Source of the DNA: an uncultured Prolixibacteraceae bacterium
Lineage (GTDB): Bacteria > Bacteroidota > Bacteroidia > Bacteroidales > Prolixibacteraceae
Direction: 5' to 3'
Length of the DNA stretch: 64,000 nt
Assembly: GCA_937915865.1 (NCBI GenBank)
Contig: CALGIG010000054.1
Location: 85,187 to 149,186, forward strand
Shown: positions 1 through 8,724 of the stretch, piece after piece
How the letters are laid out: every line of letters starts with the position of its first letter
Position numbering within the stretch: position 1 is the first letter of the stretch
The notes under the pieces: model-generated
Told to the model about the DNA's origin: nothing
The model's database searches: none
Seen by the model: the letters and a program-made list of their open reading frames with translations, nothing else
Position numbers and translations under genes: made by a program

Positions 1-1
1 A

Positions 2-151
2 CGTTACACGGAGCCAATAGGCACCTTGTTGGGCATCCGTTATTATTTCTACGGAAGTGGAAAAACAGACTACATTGAACTAAAAGATTCTACCGGAAAC
101 GTATTTTACCGGAACGATTTTGGGCACACGGTGTCCATCGCAGAAAAATAG
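2..151 (+). CDS. C-terminal fragment of an unidentified protein (cut by window edge)
   Basis: An open frame enters from the left edge and runs 49 codons to a TAG at 149-151. The peptide begins RYTEPIGTLLGIRYYFYG and ends HTVSIAEK. It is beta-rich in character, with alternating aromatic and polar residues, as seen at the end of secreted beta-sandwich proteins, but I recognise no family. It is the only plus-strand reading frame in this part of the window and converges with the MFS gene that ends at 400. The 248 bases between them hold no gene that I can see. Confidence 0.45.
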   Translation, partial: RYTEPIGTLLGIRYYFYGSGKTDYIELKDSTGNVFYRNDFGHTVSIAEK

Positions 152-399
152 GAAAGCTGACGCGGCACAATCATATTTTGACTATTTGTAGTTAAAGCGA
201 ATCTGAAATAAAAAAAACCATAAGCCACATAGAACAATAACAATCTATTAATCAACATACTACCACCTCAACTTCAGCAGAGAAGAAAAACAAAAATGAG
301 GTTAACTCTTCAGATTAAAGGAAAATTTAGAAGTTATTCCGCTAATGTTGAGTAAATCTTAAATACCTTCTAAGCGTTTTGTTTGTTTTGTTCACTTTT

Positions 400-1623
400 C
401 TACAGATTCCTGCTAGAATCGGCTTTTCTGAACAGTATTACAAACAGTAACAGGATTATTACCGACATCCCGGAAGAAATTCCCCAAATCTGATTCCAGT
501 TGTACTTAGAAATGCCATTTATACTCCCTGTATTCATTTCTATGATTTGGCCGTTGATGAAATTACCTATTAGCAGCCCCAAGCCGAACGTGACTAAAAA
601 AATAAAACCCTGCGCCTGTGCTTTTAACTCGGCGGAAGCCTTCTGATCGATATAGATTTGTCCGCCGAGGTAGAAGTACCCAAAAATTAAACCGTGAACC
701 AAAATCCCGACAAAAAAGAGCCACGGCATATTGGACATATATCCTGTGTAAAAAGCTACGTAACGAATAAGTAAAGCAACCAGTCCTACTATCATGGTAA
801 AACGAATCCCTAACTTCCTGATCGAAAATGGAACAGTAAGCAGGAAAGCCATTTCGGCCAACTGACCGATATTCATGGTTATACTAATGTACTTGAAATC
901 CTGATCAAGCAGAAACTCGGAACAGTAGGACCAGTACATCGAAAATGGGATCATGGATAAAAACGACAGGATAATAAATATGGCAAAATTGCGGTCCTTC
1001 ATCAATTTCACAGTTCGCAGCCCCAGAGCATCAGTAACCGAAATTGATTTGCCTTTGCCCCCCGGGGGCGTACCCGGTAGAAAGAGATTAGAGACTACCG
1101 ATGCAAAACCTACGGCCGATGCAAAAAAGAAAGGAAGGTTGGTACCATCAAAGTTCAAGTTAAATAGCCTGACAACCATCACGCTAAATAGGCCCGAAAC
1201 CACCCAACCGATAGACCCAAAAACACGGATGCGGGAGAATTGTTCCGATTGAGTATGAGACATTGCTATGGAACTGGTCAAACTCCAGGTAGGCATATAA
1301 CAAAACATGGCTATCAGTAAAAATACAAACAACAGGTTAGGATTGCCCGTTAAACCTGAAAGTAACAAAAACACTGAAGTGGTCAAATTTAGAAACGCCA
1401 ATACCTTTTGCCCTTCAAAATATCGATCGGCCATCATCCCAATTATTGGCGAGACCATACAACCTATTGCCATTGAACTTAACACCAGCGACTTTTGAAC
1501 TCCCACAACGCCTATGTTGGTTAAATAGGCAGCCAAAGGGACCCACCACGTTGCAAACATCATATATTGAAAAAACATCATTGCCGACAGTCGAACTCTA
1601 ACTGAATATATAGATTTATTCAT
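400..1623 (-). CDS. MFS permease of the nucleoside:H+ symporter (NupG/XapB-like) type
   Basis: This 407-residue protein is an inner-membrane transporter with about 12 hydrophobic segments and almost no soluble domain. The N-terminus (MNKSIYSVRVRLSAMMFFQYMMF, with TWW following) and the loop MADRYFEGQK between helices 2 and 3 are typical of the Nuc_H_symport branch of the major facilitator superfamily; GSIGWVVSG later in the first half is also usual there. Members in Bacteroidota often sit in glycan-use loci and are presumed to carry sugars or nucleosides. It follows the SGNH/GH29 fusion gene by about 60 bp on the same strand, so it may import a sugar released by the two fucosidase-type enzymes. 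The substrate itself cannot be read from sequence. Confidence 0.85.
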   Translation of the reverse strand: MNKSIYSVRVRLSAMMFFQYMMFATWWVPLAAYLTNIGVVGVQKSLVLSSMAIGCMVSPIIGMMADRYFEGQKVLAFLNLTTSVFLLLSGLTGNPNLLFVFLLIAMFCYMPTWSLTSSIAMSHTQSEQFSRIRVFGSIGWVVSGLFSVMVVRLFNLNFDGTNLPFFFASAVGFASVVSNLFLPGTPPGGKGKSISVTDALGLRTVKLMKDRNFAIFIILSFLSMIPFSMYWSYCSEFLLDQDFKYISITMNIGQLAEMAFLLTVPFSIRKLGIRFTMIVGLVALLIRYVAFYTGYMSNMPWLFFVGILVHGLIFGYFYLGGQIYIDQKASAELKAQAQGFIFLVTFGLGLLIGNFINGQIIEMNTGSINGISKYNWNQIWGISSGMSVIILLLFVILFRKADSSRNL

Positions 1624-1683
1624 GCGTAATTTTTATTATTCCTGGAATTAAAATTCACAACCTCATTTTTACTATACAGCAGA

Positions 1684-4600
1684 TTAATTGGAATCAATCA
1701 TTCTTAATTCAATCACTCCTGTTGAATCCTCTGTTCCTGCCCTTATTTTTATCCGGAAGGAAACACGCGCAGTAGTTCCATGACTAATGTCCTGAGAGTT
1801 ATTGATAAGAAAGACTCCGTCACCAGCATTCCTGATTGCGTCTGGATTTACCGTACCGTATAATTCAACCGACCAGTCCTTAAATTCAAGGCCCGACTTC
1901 CCGGTGGATGATTTCGGCGCAGTCGGATGAAACTTCAGTTCAAATTGACCAACATTTTCTTTAAACTGAGAGGTCAAATCATAACTGAATTCCTGCCAAC
2001 CGGAAGAGAATGTATGATTGTTCCACGAACCCACTTTTACAACTTTGTTTTCAGGAATAGCATTTTTCTTCTCTTCCAATTCATCGAAACTGTATAAAGC
2101 AAATTTATGAATGGCAGGCTTTGCCGCAGCCACCGTAATGCGAAGCCTTGCCTTAGATATTTTGACCGGCAAAAATTCATCGATACGCATACTCCCTACC
2201 GAAGAACCTTCGCTCATCGTGATCCATTTCCCTTCCGAATAGCCTTCCAGAATATATTTCCGAATTCGTTGCCCCAGAGATAGATCTTCCCGGATAACAG
2301 CCCCATTAACCGTTTTTGCATTTTCTAACTTAATCTCCAGTATATTCCCTTGTCCTGAGCTTACGGCAACAGGATTACTGAATCTTTTAGAAAGCGCTTC
2401 TCCAAAAGACTTATATCTTTCAACATGAGATTCCGGGATTAGGCCAGTGGTATCGGGTGTTGCATTTAGTAATAATACACTTCCCCGACCAACCGACTTG
2501 TTGTATATATCCATTAACCCGTTTACGCTGAGCATCATTTGATCTGTATTGGGCGACCAGAACCACCTGTACGATTTTGGAGTAAGCAGAAAAGGCACAT
2601 CTGCTTCCACGGGCGCATAAGCATCTCCGTTGGGATCAGATTGTAAGGCCGTTGACCCACCGGCTTTCAATTCGGTACTTTTTATAGTGTACCAGTTGGG
2701 ATACGGAACAATACCTTTTTCGTTGCCTACCCACCGAATGGTTGCCTGTGGCCCCTGAAATATAACAGCGTCGCTGGCATGTTTTTTCAATATATCAGAC
2801 ACATCGACCACACAACTACCATCGAACCAAACCTCTTTCATCGATTTATAGTTCGACAATACCTCTGTCAATTGCTGCCTGAACACTTTATTGTAAGCCT
2901 CTTGTTTGCCTGGGTCACTTGTCCGCCCGCCGCTTCCCAGGCCAGCGCCCCAGTTTTTATCTCCAGGGTAAATGTAAACTCCCAGGTCCAATCCATATTT
3001 ATCGCACGATTTGGAAATCTCAGCCAATACATCGCCTTTCCCATTTTTCCAGGGGATATTTCTCACCCCATACTCTGTTGTATTGGTTTGCCACCAGCAA
3101 AAACCTCCGGAATGTTTAGCCACAAAAATTATCATTTTTGCACCCCACGACCTGGCTACCTGGCACCATTGGTCGGTATTGAGATTTTCAGGATTTATCC
3201 TCGACAGAGGCAACGAATTATCGTCCTGCCCCAAGCCAGTCCAGGTATTGGGTGCAAAATGCAAAAACATAATCCGCTCATAGTTTTGCCATCTGAGTTG
3301 GGGCACCGACGGCATCGGGACCTTCTCTAGGTTACCTGTTTTTTCTTCAATTAACCGTTGCGGATTGCTTGGTATCAAAGTTTTGTCAACGATATTCCGA
3401 CGAAGAATGAAGGTGTGAAAAATGGGTTTGTTTGACTGGTAAACCGAAGTAATTATCTCCGGTAATTTTTTTTCGATATCGACTTGCAGAGGTTTATTGA
3501 TAATATAAGATTTAAACAAACCAGCATAGTAATTATAATTAGGCGCACCCTTAAATTTTCTTTCGAGGTACTGGTTCAGGTATATTTCCTTATTTTTAAA
3601 CGGGGCATTTTTAAGGGAATCGGGTAAATGGTTTAGCTCAACGCTTACAATACTCCGGTACCTGGCCTGCGTTTCCCGATACCGGGCAAAAAGGTTCATA
3701 ATTTCAACGGCTTGCCGGTATTGAGGAGTATTTTGCTCAAGTGCAAGGTTTATCCCTTTCTTCAATGCGGTTGATGAGTAAACCCCGATTTCGGCGCTAT
3801 CGATGAGCAGTTGGTAATTACCAACCGGAATATCCTCAACCTGAAGGATTTCTTTATTAAACGAATTAGTAAAAGGAACAAGCGAAAGGGCAGCTTTGGC
3901 CTCTTCCGAAACAGGGAACGGCAGGCTCTTTTCCAAAGCTTCAAACTTAATACACCCCTTATTGAAATCAACATTTCTGATCGTACAGTTGATACTTTGG
4001 CTATCTTGCACTTTTAACTTCCTCCTGACAACCATTTTCGAGACATATTCATCGGCTCCGGTTGACTTTAAAAATTCGTAAGCCATAATCAGATGGCCTG
4101 GCGCTCCGGGATGCACCCTGTCCTTCCCAATTATTGTAGCCGATGAATCCTTTTTCTGAACAAGCTCATTTACATTGCTCAAAATACCCCAGTAGTCAAC
4201 AACGGGTAATTTATATTTATCGGCCAGTATCTGCGTGTAGTCTGCGCATTTTTTCAACGCATCGTTTACCCCAAAAAGGTTTTCTTCGGGCATACATGCG
4301 GTCTGATCGTAAATAGAAGGCTTTTGCAAAATCAGTTTTTTTCCATCTCTTGTCAATTCCTGAACGATTATTTCCAGGTTTCTCCGGTAAAGTTCGAGCG
4401 CTTCTTCCCTCTTTTGTGCTATCCCGTTCTCATTTTCGCTTGATTTGGAATAGAGGTTTCGCCTGACGTCATTCATCCCAATCATCAGCGCCGACCAAGT
4501 TGGGTTGTGTACCAGAATATCTTTTTCCATTCGGTTCAGAATTCCCTGTGTTACATCGCCCGAGATACCGCAATTGTAGAATGTAACTTTTTGATCAGGA

Positions 4601-4779
4601 TAACGGGTGGCATAATACAGGTTAATGAAATGATAAAACTGGGCATTGTTGGTAATACTATTTCCGACAAAACAAACCCGGTCCCCATCTTTAAAAACCG
4701 GTCGCCCGATTTCCTGCGAAAAGGCATCCCCTCCGACTAAGATTAAAACGGATATTATTGTATAACGTAACCAGTTCAT
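1684..4779 (-). CDS. SGNH-hydrolase / GH29-like (alpha-L-fucosidase type) fusion with C-terminal carbohydrate-binding-like domains
   Basis: The 1031-residue secreted protein starts with a Sec signal (MNWLRYTIISVLILVGGDAFSQ). Residues about 28-245 form an SGNH esterase domain: block I GNSI with candidate nucleophile Ser41, block II Gly71, block III GMND at 101-104 and block V DRVHP with Asp220/His223. A helical linker follows. Residues about 490-800 resemble a GH29 barrel: the family's HHDGF is replaced by HSGGF near 556, and the expected nucleophile motif is present as WFDG with Asp653. A discoidin-like region (about 800-905) and a final beta-sandwich end the protein. Such proteins could remove both an acyl group and fucose from one glycan; that joint role is inference. 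The gene starts 4 bp after the GH29 gene ends, so the two are probably cotranscribed. The altered HHDGF motif makes GH29 activity less certain. Confidence 0.82.
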   Translation of the reverse strand: MNWLRYTIISVLILVGGDAFSQEIGRPVFKDGDRVCFVGNSITNNAQFYHFINLYYATRYPDQKVTFYNCGISGDVTQGILNRMEKDILVHNPTWSALMIGMNDVRRNLYSKSSENENGIAQKREEALELYRRNLEIIVQELTRDGKKLILQKPSIYDQTACMPEENLFGVNDALKKCADYTQILADKYKLPVVDYWGILSNVNELVQKKDSSATIIGKDRVHPGAPGHLIMAYEFLKSTGADEYVSKMVVRRKLKVQDSQSINCTIRNVDFNKGCIKFEALEKSLPFPVSEEAKAALSLVPFTNSFNKEILQVEDIPVGNYQLLIDSAEIGVYSSTALKKGINLALEQNTPQYRQAVEIMNLFARYRETQARYRSIVSVELNHLPDSLKNAPFKNKEIYLNQYLERKFKGAPNYNYYAGLFKSYIINKPLQVDIEKKLPEIITSVYQSNKPIFHTFILRRNIVDKTLIPSNPQRLIEEKTGNLEKVPMPSVPQLRWQNYERIMFLHFAPNTWTGLGQDDNSLPLSRINPENLNTDQWCQVARSWGAKMIIFVAKHSGGFCWWQTNTTEYGVRNIPWKNGKGDVLAEISKSCDKYGLDLGVYIYPGDKNWGAGLGSGGRTSDPGKQEAYNKVFRQQLTEVLSNYKSMKEVWFDGSCVVDVSDILKKHASDAVIFQGPQATIRWVGNEKGIVPYPNWYTIKSTELKAGGSTALQSDPNGDAYAPVEADVPFLLTPKSYRWFWSPNTDQMMLSVNGLMDIYNKSVGRGSVLLLNATPDTTGLIPESHVERYKSFGEALSKRFSNPVAVSSGQGNILEIKLENAKTVNGAVIREDLSLGQRIRKYILEGYSEGKWITMSEGSSVGSMRIDEFLPVKISKARLRITVAAAKPAIHKFALYSFDELEEKKNAIPENKVVKVGSWNNHTFSSGWQEFSYDLTSQFKENVGQFELKFHPTAPKSSTGKSGLEFKDWSVELYGTVNPDAIRNAGDGVFLINNSQDISHGTTARVSFRIKIRAGTEDSTGVIELRMIDSN

Positions 4780-4783
4780 CGAT

Positions 4784-6154
4784 TTATTTTTTAGTGATTT
4801 GTTCTTTAAGTATTGGCTTGCCCTTTATTTCCAAGGCAATCACTGTCGAAAATCTGGAGGGCACAACTCCTGAAATATTGATTGAAATACCCTGTTTGGT
4901 TTCCTTGACAGGACATCTATTTTTGCACTTATTGCTTAAAGAACATGCCTTTATTATCTTATTCTTCAGCGTTGGCAGGTTAAGGATTCCATCTTTGGGC
5001 CAATCGAACACATGCAGGTACAGAATAGTATTTCCGCCCAGCATTTTTTGTGTACACCTGCCCAAATCCAACTTCGCGAATGGACCAGCTTTGGTCCCGT
5101 AAACCGATTCGCCATTTTCTTTTATCCAATCTCCTATGTCCTTTAGCCGGACAATACTTTCATCCGGGAATAAACCTTCGGGAGTGGGGCCAACGTTGAG
5201 CAGAAAATTTCCACCTTTCGATGCACTGTCAATTAATTTCCGGATAAGTTCCTCAGAAGTTTTCCATTGGTGATCGTTTTTATTGAATCCCCAGTGATTG
5301 TTCATAGTTATGCAACTTTCCCAATCAACGCCTGGCAAACCGGTCGAAGGAATCTCCTGTTCTGGAGTACCGAAATCGCCGCAGAAAGTGCTGTCCTTGT
5401 TAAATCCGGCCATTCCGTTGCGGCCTTTATCAACCCGATTGTTTATTATTATACCGGGCTGAAGTTCCCTGCAATACGCGTACAGTTCTTTGCCCAATTC
5501 GTGTGTCCACGTGTTTTCCCACTCCCCGTCGAACCACAAAACACCAATCTTTCCGTAGTCGGTTAATAATTCTTTCAACTGGCTTTTCATATACAAAACG
5601 TATTTTCCCATGTCAGCGCCGTCAGTTGACCTGTTAGTCTCCCATTTCCGTCGCGGCAGGTAATCCGGATGATGCCAGTCCATAATCGAATAGTAGAAAC
5701 AGAGGGTTATCCCTTGTTTAGCGCAGGCCGCCGACAACTCTTTTACAACATCTCTTTTGAAGGGCGTTGACATAATATCAAAGTCGCTCTCCTTCGAATC
5801 GAACAAGGAAAAACCGTCGTGATGTTTCGTTGTAATTACAATGTATTTCATGCCTGCATTTTTTGCCATAGCAACCCATTCCCCGGCATTGAATTTTACA
5901 GGATTGAACCGGGGTACAAACTCATTATAAGTATTTAGAGGAATCTCGGCCTTGTCGCGAATCCATTCATTATAATCGGTTCTGTCTTTCCATTCTCCGG
6001 CAGGAATTGAGTATAGGCCCCAATGGATAAACATCCCAAACCGGGCATCTCTCCACCAATCCATTCGCCCGGAAGAAGTAGTACTTTTAGGCTCACTGCA
6101 ATGAACTGAGACAGAAACAAGCAGTAGTAATTTAAAAATAAACAGTTTTTTCAT
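4784..6154 (-). CDS. GH29 alpha-L-fucosidase, exported
   Basis: The enzyme removes terminal alpha-L-fucose from glycans with retention of configuration. Starting at MKKLFIFK gives 456 residues; a longer frame to 6313 exists, but its first 53 codons look non-coding and cover a dispersed repeat, while the internal Met begins a clear signal sequence (LLLLVSVSVHCSE). The catalytic domain begins at DWWRDARFGMFIHWG (about residue 32), carries TTKHHDGF at 108-115, and has the nucleophile motif WFDGEW with Asp209. GGNFLLNVGPTPEG lies near the end of the barrel. All are hallmark GH29 features. A small beta-domain follows. A Cys at residue 19 could make it a lipoprotein, but the lipobox is poor. It is first in a likely three-gene unit with the SGNH/GH29 fusion and the MFS permease. 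Confidence 0.93.
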   Translation of the reverse strand: MKKLFIFKLLLLVSVSVHCSEPKSTTSSGRMDWWRDARFGMFIHWGLYSIPAGEWKDRTDYNEWIRDKAEIPLNTYNEFVPRFNPVKFNAGEWVAMAKNAGMKYIVITTKHHDGFSLFDSKESDFDIMSTPFKRDVVKELSAACAKQGITLCFYYSIMDWHHPDYLPRRKWETNRSTDGADMGKYVLYMKSQLKELLTDYGKIGVLWFDGEWENTWTHELGKELYAYCRELQPGIIINNRVDKGRNGMAGFNKDSTFCGDFGTPEQEIPSTGLPGVDWESCITMNNHWGFNKNDHQWKTSEELIRKLIDSASKGGNFLLNVGPTPEGLFPDESIVRLKDIGDWIKENGESVYGTKAGPFAKLDLGRCTQKMLGGNTILYLHVFDWPKDGILNLPTLKNKIIKACSLSNKCKNRCPVKETKQGISINISGVVPSRFSTVIALEIKGKPILKEQITKK

Positions 6155-6198
6155 TCGTATAAATTTTCGTTTTTCAATTAAACTTTTGCACGTACTCA

Positions 6199-6256
6199 TG
6201 GAATAGCCATTTATACATTTTCGGTTTGTGCGGGCGTTAGCACACATGGCTATTTC
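6199..6256. repeat. Dispersed inverted-repeat element, copy 1
   Basis: The arms AATAGCCAT (from 6202) and ATGGCTATT (6246-6254) are inverted repeats, with TTCGGTTTGT-type sequence inside. A copy with the same arms and the same inner CATTTTCGGTTTGT lies at 52138-52226 upstream of rpoN. It sits just before the GH29 start codon and may fold in the mRNA leader. Confidence 0.6.
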
Positions 6257-6689
6257 ATTCGTAAATAATTTGTTTTTTAATTGCCGGATGGAACTCGCAT
6301 GTGAGATTTTCATCCGTGTTTGTGTTTAACGAACATGCTCGTTTCATGAGTGTAGTTTAATTCGTTAGTTATGTCAATTTATTTTGGTATGGTTCAAACT
6401 ACTCAGAGCATAACGTAATGATTGAAAAGGTCACAATCATCTAATAGAAAGAGCAGTATATCCCAATTTTGAGTAAGGTTAATGAATTCCGGTTTTTTAT
6501 ACTCTTATTAGGTTACGCAAAGGTGAAAGCATTTTTACGCATTCATAGTCAAGCAAACAAAGCATCTGGAAATAAGTTACTTACAAGAAACATTGACTAA
6601 TACTGGAATCTCCACGGAAAAACATATCTTTCGTTTCCATGTATCTCCATTGAATTCTGTCTTCATTCAGTTATTTCAATTTGATCTGA

Positions 6690-7030
6690 TATTTTTCAAC
6701 TACTTCCCTGAATTAGACAGTTTTCATGTTCTTTCTCAGTTTGGTAATCTGGTGAATTCCATCGATAAAAAGTTGTTCGAATAAGGTTTTGCAGATGTAG
6801 CCTTTATCCGAAGAGTTTTCCAAATATCTCGTCATGAAACGATTTTTGTTTCAGTGGCTCTCAATCATCCACATTGCCCTGTGTGAGCATAAATTCAGGA
6901 TTTCACTGCGGTCATTGATAATCAGGTGAAGTTTAAACCCGAAGAACCAACCAATTGAACTATAGCCATTCTAAACCAGTGTATGCATATATCCCACATC
7001 CATTATATCTCCTGCGGTTGGGTCAGCATA
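6690..7030 (-). pseudogene. Degenerate IS982-family transposase fragment
   Basis: Minus-strand translation in two frames gives a recognisable IS982-type DDE core: NGYSSIGWFFGFKLHL, then IINDRSEIL, then (next frame) LTQGNVDDxEPLKQKSFHDE and IFGKLFG, then (first frame again) DKGYICKTLFEQLF and ITKLRKNMK. There are in-frame stops (TAG before NGYSS, TGA in the VDD-E segment) and at least two frameshifts, so it is dead. Both ends of the original gene are lost or unrecognisable. The rest of the 6315-7048 gap holds nothing else that I can identify. It lies at the boundary between the fucosidase genes and the LytTR/ligase group and may mark an old insertion or rearrangement point. Confidence 0.8.
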
Positions 7031-7048
7031 AAAAACATTAACATGCTG

Positions 7049-7705
7049 TTAACCTTTACCCGAATAATAATGCAACCGTTCTTTAAAATCTTTTAACGGG
7101 AAATAACTGTTAAAATATTCTTTTACCGTTTGTAGTTTCTTTAAATTTCGCCTACATACATACAGCTCTCCTTCTTTTACTACACAAAAAGCATCAAGTG
7201 CCGTACAAAAGAAAAATCGATTGGGATATTCCTTTATCAGGTTTTCTAAAAATGGATCTCCCTCCTGTCTAAAACCTACAAGACCGTCTCCATGCCAGGA
7301 TTCTCCTTTCAGTTTTCTCGCGTATACTTCCCATACAATCCTTGAATCCAGATAAATAAATCCTACGAACCTATTGTGTTCGTTTGGCTTTACCTCTCGA
7401 ATATATTTTAAAAAGTCTTGACTATAATCATAATCCAAAGCTTTTATATCGACATTTAGTACAGGAATTACCCTGATCATTTCCTTGAGTTCATCAATTG
7501 TTTTTAATGGAGACCGCTCTACACTATTCAATCCTGAATTAAAAAAAGCCAAGCCAAAATCAGAAATACATGAATCCTGCAAAAATTCTAAAGAACTTTT
7601 ATAATTATAATTTTTGATTTTAGAGTTTAACCCTTTTTCAACAGATACACACGAACAAATTATGGTACTGAATAATGCAATAAATAATATCTTCTTCTTT
7701 CTCAT
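7049..7705 (-). CDS. Uncharacterised lipoprotein
   Basis: The 218-residue protein has a lipoprotein signal (MRKKKILFIALFSTIICSC) with the candidate lipidated Cys at residue 18 or 19. The mature part is mixed alpha/beta with no repeats and no motif that I recognise. A tryptophan-rich stretch (WEVYARKLKGESWHGDG) and a Cys pair in the second half stand out. It is the last gene of a minus-strand run after the cysteine peptidase gene (39 bp apart), so it may be cotranscribed with it and could act as a partner or inhibitor at the cell surface; this is only a guess from position. I do not recognise the family. Confidence 0.7.
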   Translation of the reverse strand: MRKKKILFIALFSTIICSCVSVEKGLNSKIKNYNYKSSLEFLQDSCISDFGLAFFNSGLNSVERSPLKTIDELKEMIRVIPVLNVDIKALDYDYSQDFLKYIREVKPNEHNRFVGFIYLDSRIVWEVYARKLKGESWHGDGLVGFRQEGDPFLENLIKEYPNRFFFCTALDAFCVVKEGELYVCRRNLKKLQTVKEYFNSYFPLKDFKERLHYYSGKG

Positions 7706-7744
7706 AGTAAATAATTTAATTTTTACCTTTAAGTTGAGTGAGTT

Positions 7745-8650
7745 TTACGGGACATAATTTGGCGGGCAGTTTATCATTCCCGTTACTCCTTGAACAGCTG
7801 TACCACTAGTATTTAAAAAAGTATTTAATTGTGAACTGGTATAATTTACACTACTAGAACTAGCAGGATCCATTGCAATATAACTCCCATTTTGATATCC
7901 TACGACTACCCAATTGTGATAATAGCTGCCACTCCAAGTTCTCATTAGTACCGGCATTCCACTGTCCAAAGCATTTTTTATCTCTTGTTCTGTTGGGGGC
8001 CAGCCTACATAAAACTGACTAGTAGTGTAGTAACTACTTAAAAATGCTGACCAACTAGCTGGTGTATTTGGAGGTGTTCCGCACCCGTTTTGGATATTAA
8101 GATAATTTGCTGCATAATCTTCCTGATCTGAGCTGGCACAACCAAATATATCTGCTAAAAACTCAGCAACAGCATACATACACCAATTTGTATAAGTCTG
8201 TGTAATAGGTGGATTACTCGTAATAACATGATTAACTACAGGCACCGGCGTCCAGATTTCATAAGTGTAGTTCCACAAATCCCATGTATTACTTGTAGGT
8301 ATATAATGAAAAAGATCCTCTGCTCCAGTAATATCAGGGGCATTAATCCCAAATTGGCTCATATCTGTTCCATAAACAGTTACTTCATCAATTTCAACAT
8401 GCCAGGCACAATCGGGGCAATAAGAAAAGCCACCATTGCCATCGGAAAAGAAAGTACCATGGGTAAAACTTTCATCTTCAAGCAGGTCATCAATCCATTC
8501 CCAACCAGTATCCCAGTCATCCTCTTGTGCCAATAGTTGTTTCACCCCCACGGTTATTCCTTTTGGAGTAAAATTAACACATAAATTCAGTGAAAGAAAC
8601 AATAAAAGGAAAAGCTGTTTCCAGTATTTTTTAAATAAATTTGTTTTCAT
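7745..8650 (-). CDS. Secreted C39/papain-like cysteine peptidase
   Basis: The 301-residue product has a Sec-type signal in residues 1-42 and an acidic, Cys-containing leader region (about 43-110). The C-terminal half looks like a papain-fold domain of the C39_2/C70 kind: TQTYTNWCMYAVAEFLA with candidate nucleophile Cys157, then HNWVVVGYQNG with His245, and IAMDPA with Asp261. The usual bacteriocin-processing ABC transporter is absent, so it is a stand-alone exported peptidase. It lies 74 bp downstream of the Sel1/T9SS gene on the same strand. Residues 43-110 (EDDWDTGWEWIDDLLEDE) could be an inhibitory propeptide. Family assignment rests on motif spacing only; substrate unknown. Confidence 0.72.
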   Translation of the reverse strand: MKTNLFKKYWKQLFLLLFLSLNLCVNFTPKGITVGVKQLLAQEDDWDTGWEWIDDLLEDESFTHGTFFSDGNGGFSYCPDCAWHVEIDEVTVYGTDMSQFGINAPDITGAEDLFHYIPTSNTWDLWNYTYEIWTPVPVVNHVITSNPPITQTYTNWCMYAVAEFLADIFGCASSDQEDYAANYLNIQNGCGTPPNTPASWSAFLSSYYTTSQFYVGWPPTEQEIKNALDSGMPVLMRTWSGSYYHNWVVVGYQNGSYIAMDPASSSSVNYTSSQLNTFLNTSGTAVQGVTGMINCPPNYVP

Positions 8651-8724
8651 ATCAATCGCGTTGTGGTTGATTTAATTTTTGCCCGGCGTAAGGTTTTCGC
8701 AGGTCTTTGCCGGGCATTTTTATG

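Noticed and set aside
2779..3330. 183-codon plus-strand frame inside the SGNH/GH29 gene
   Set aside because: It is antisense to the GH29-like domain, with no recognisable motif.
6155..6313. N-terminal extension of the GH29 frame
   Set aside because: A signal peptide begins at the internal Met at 6154, and the extension covers a dispersed repeat also found upstream of rpoN.
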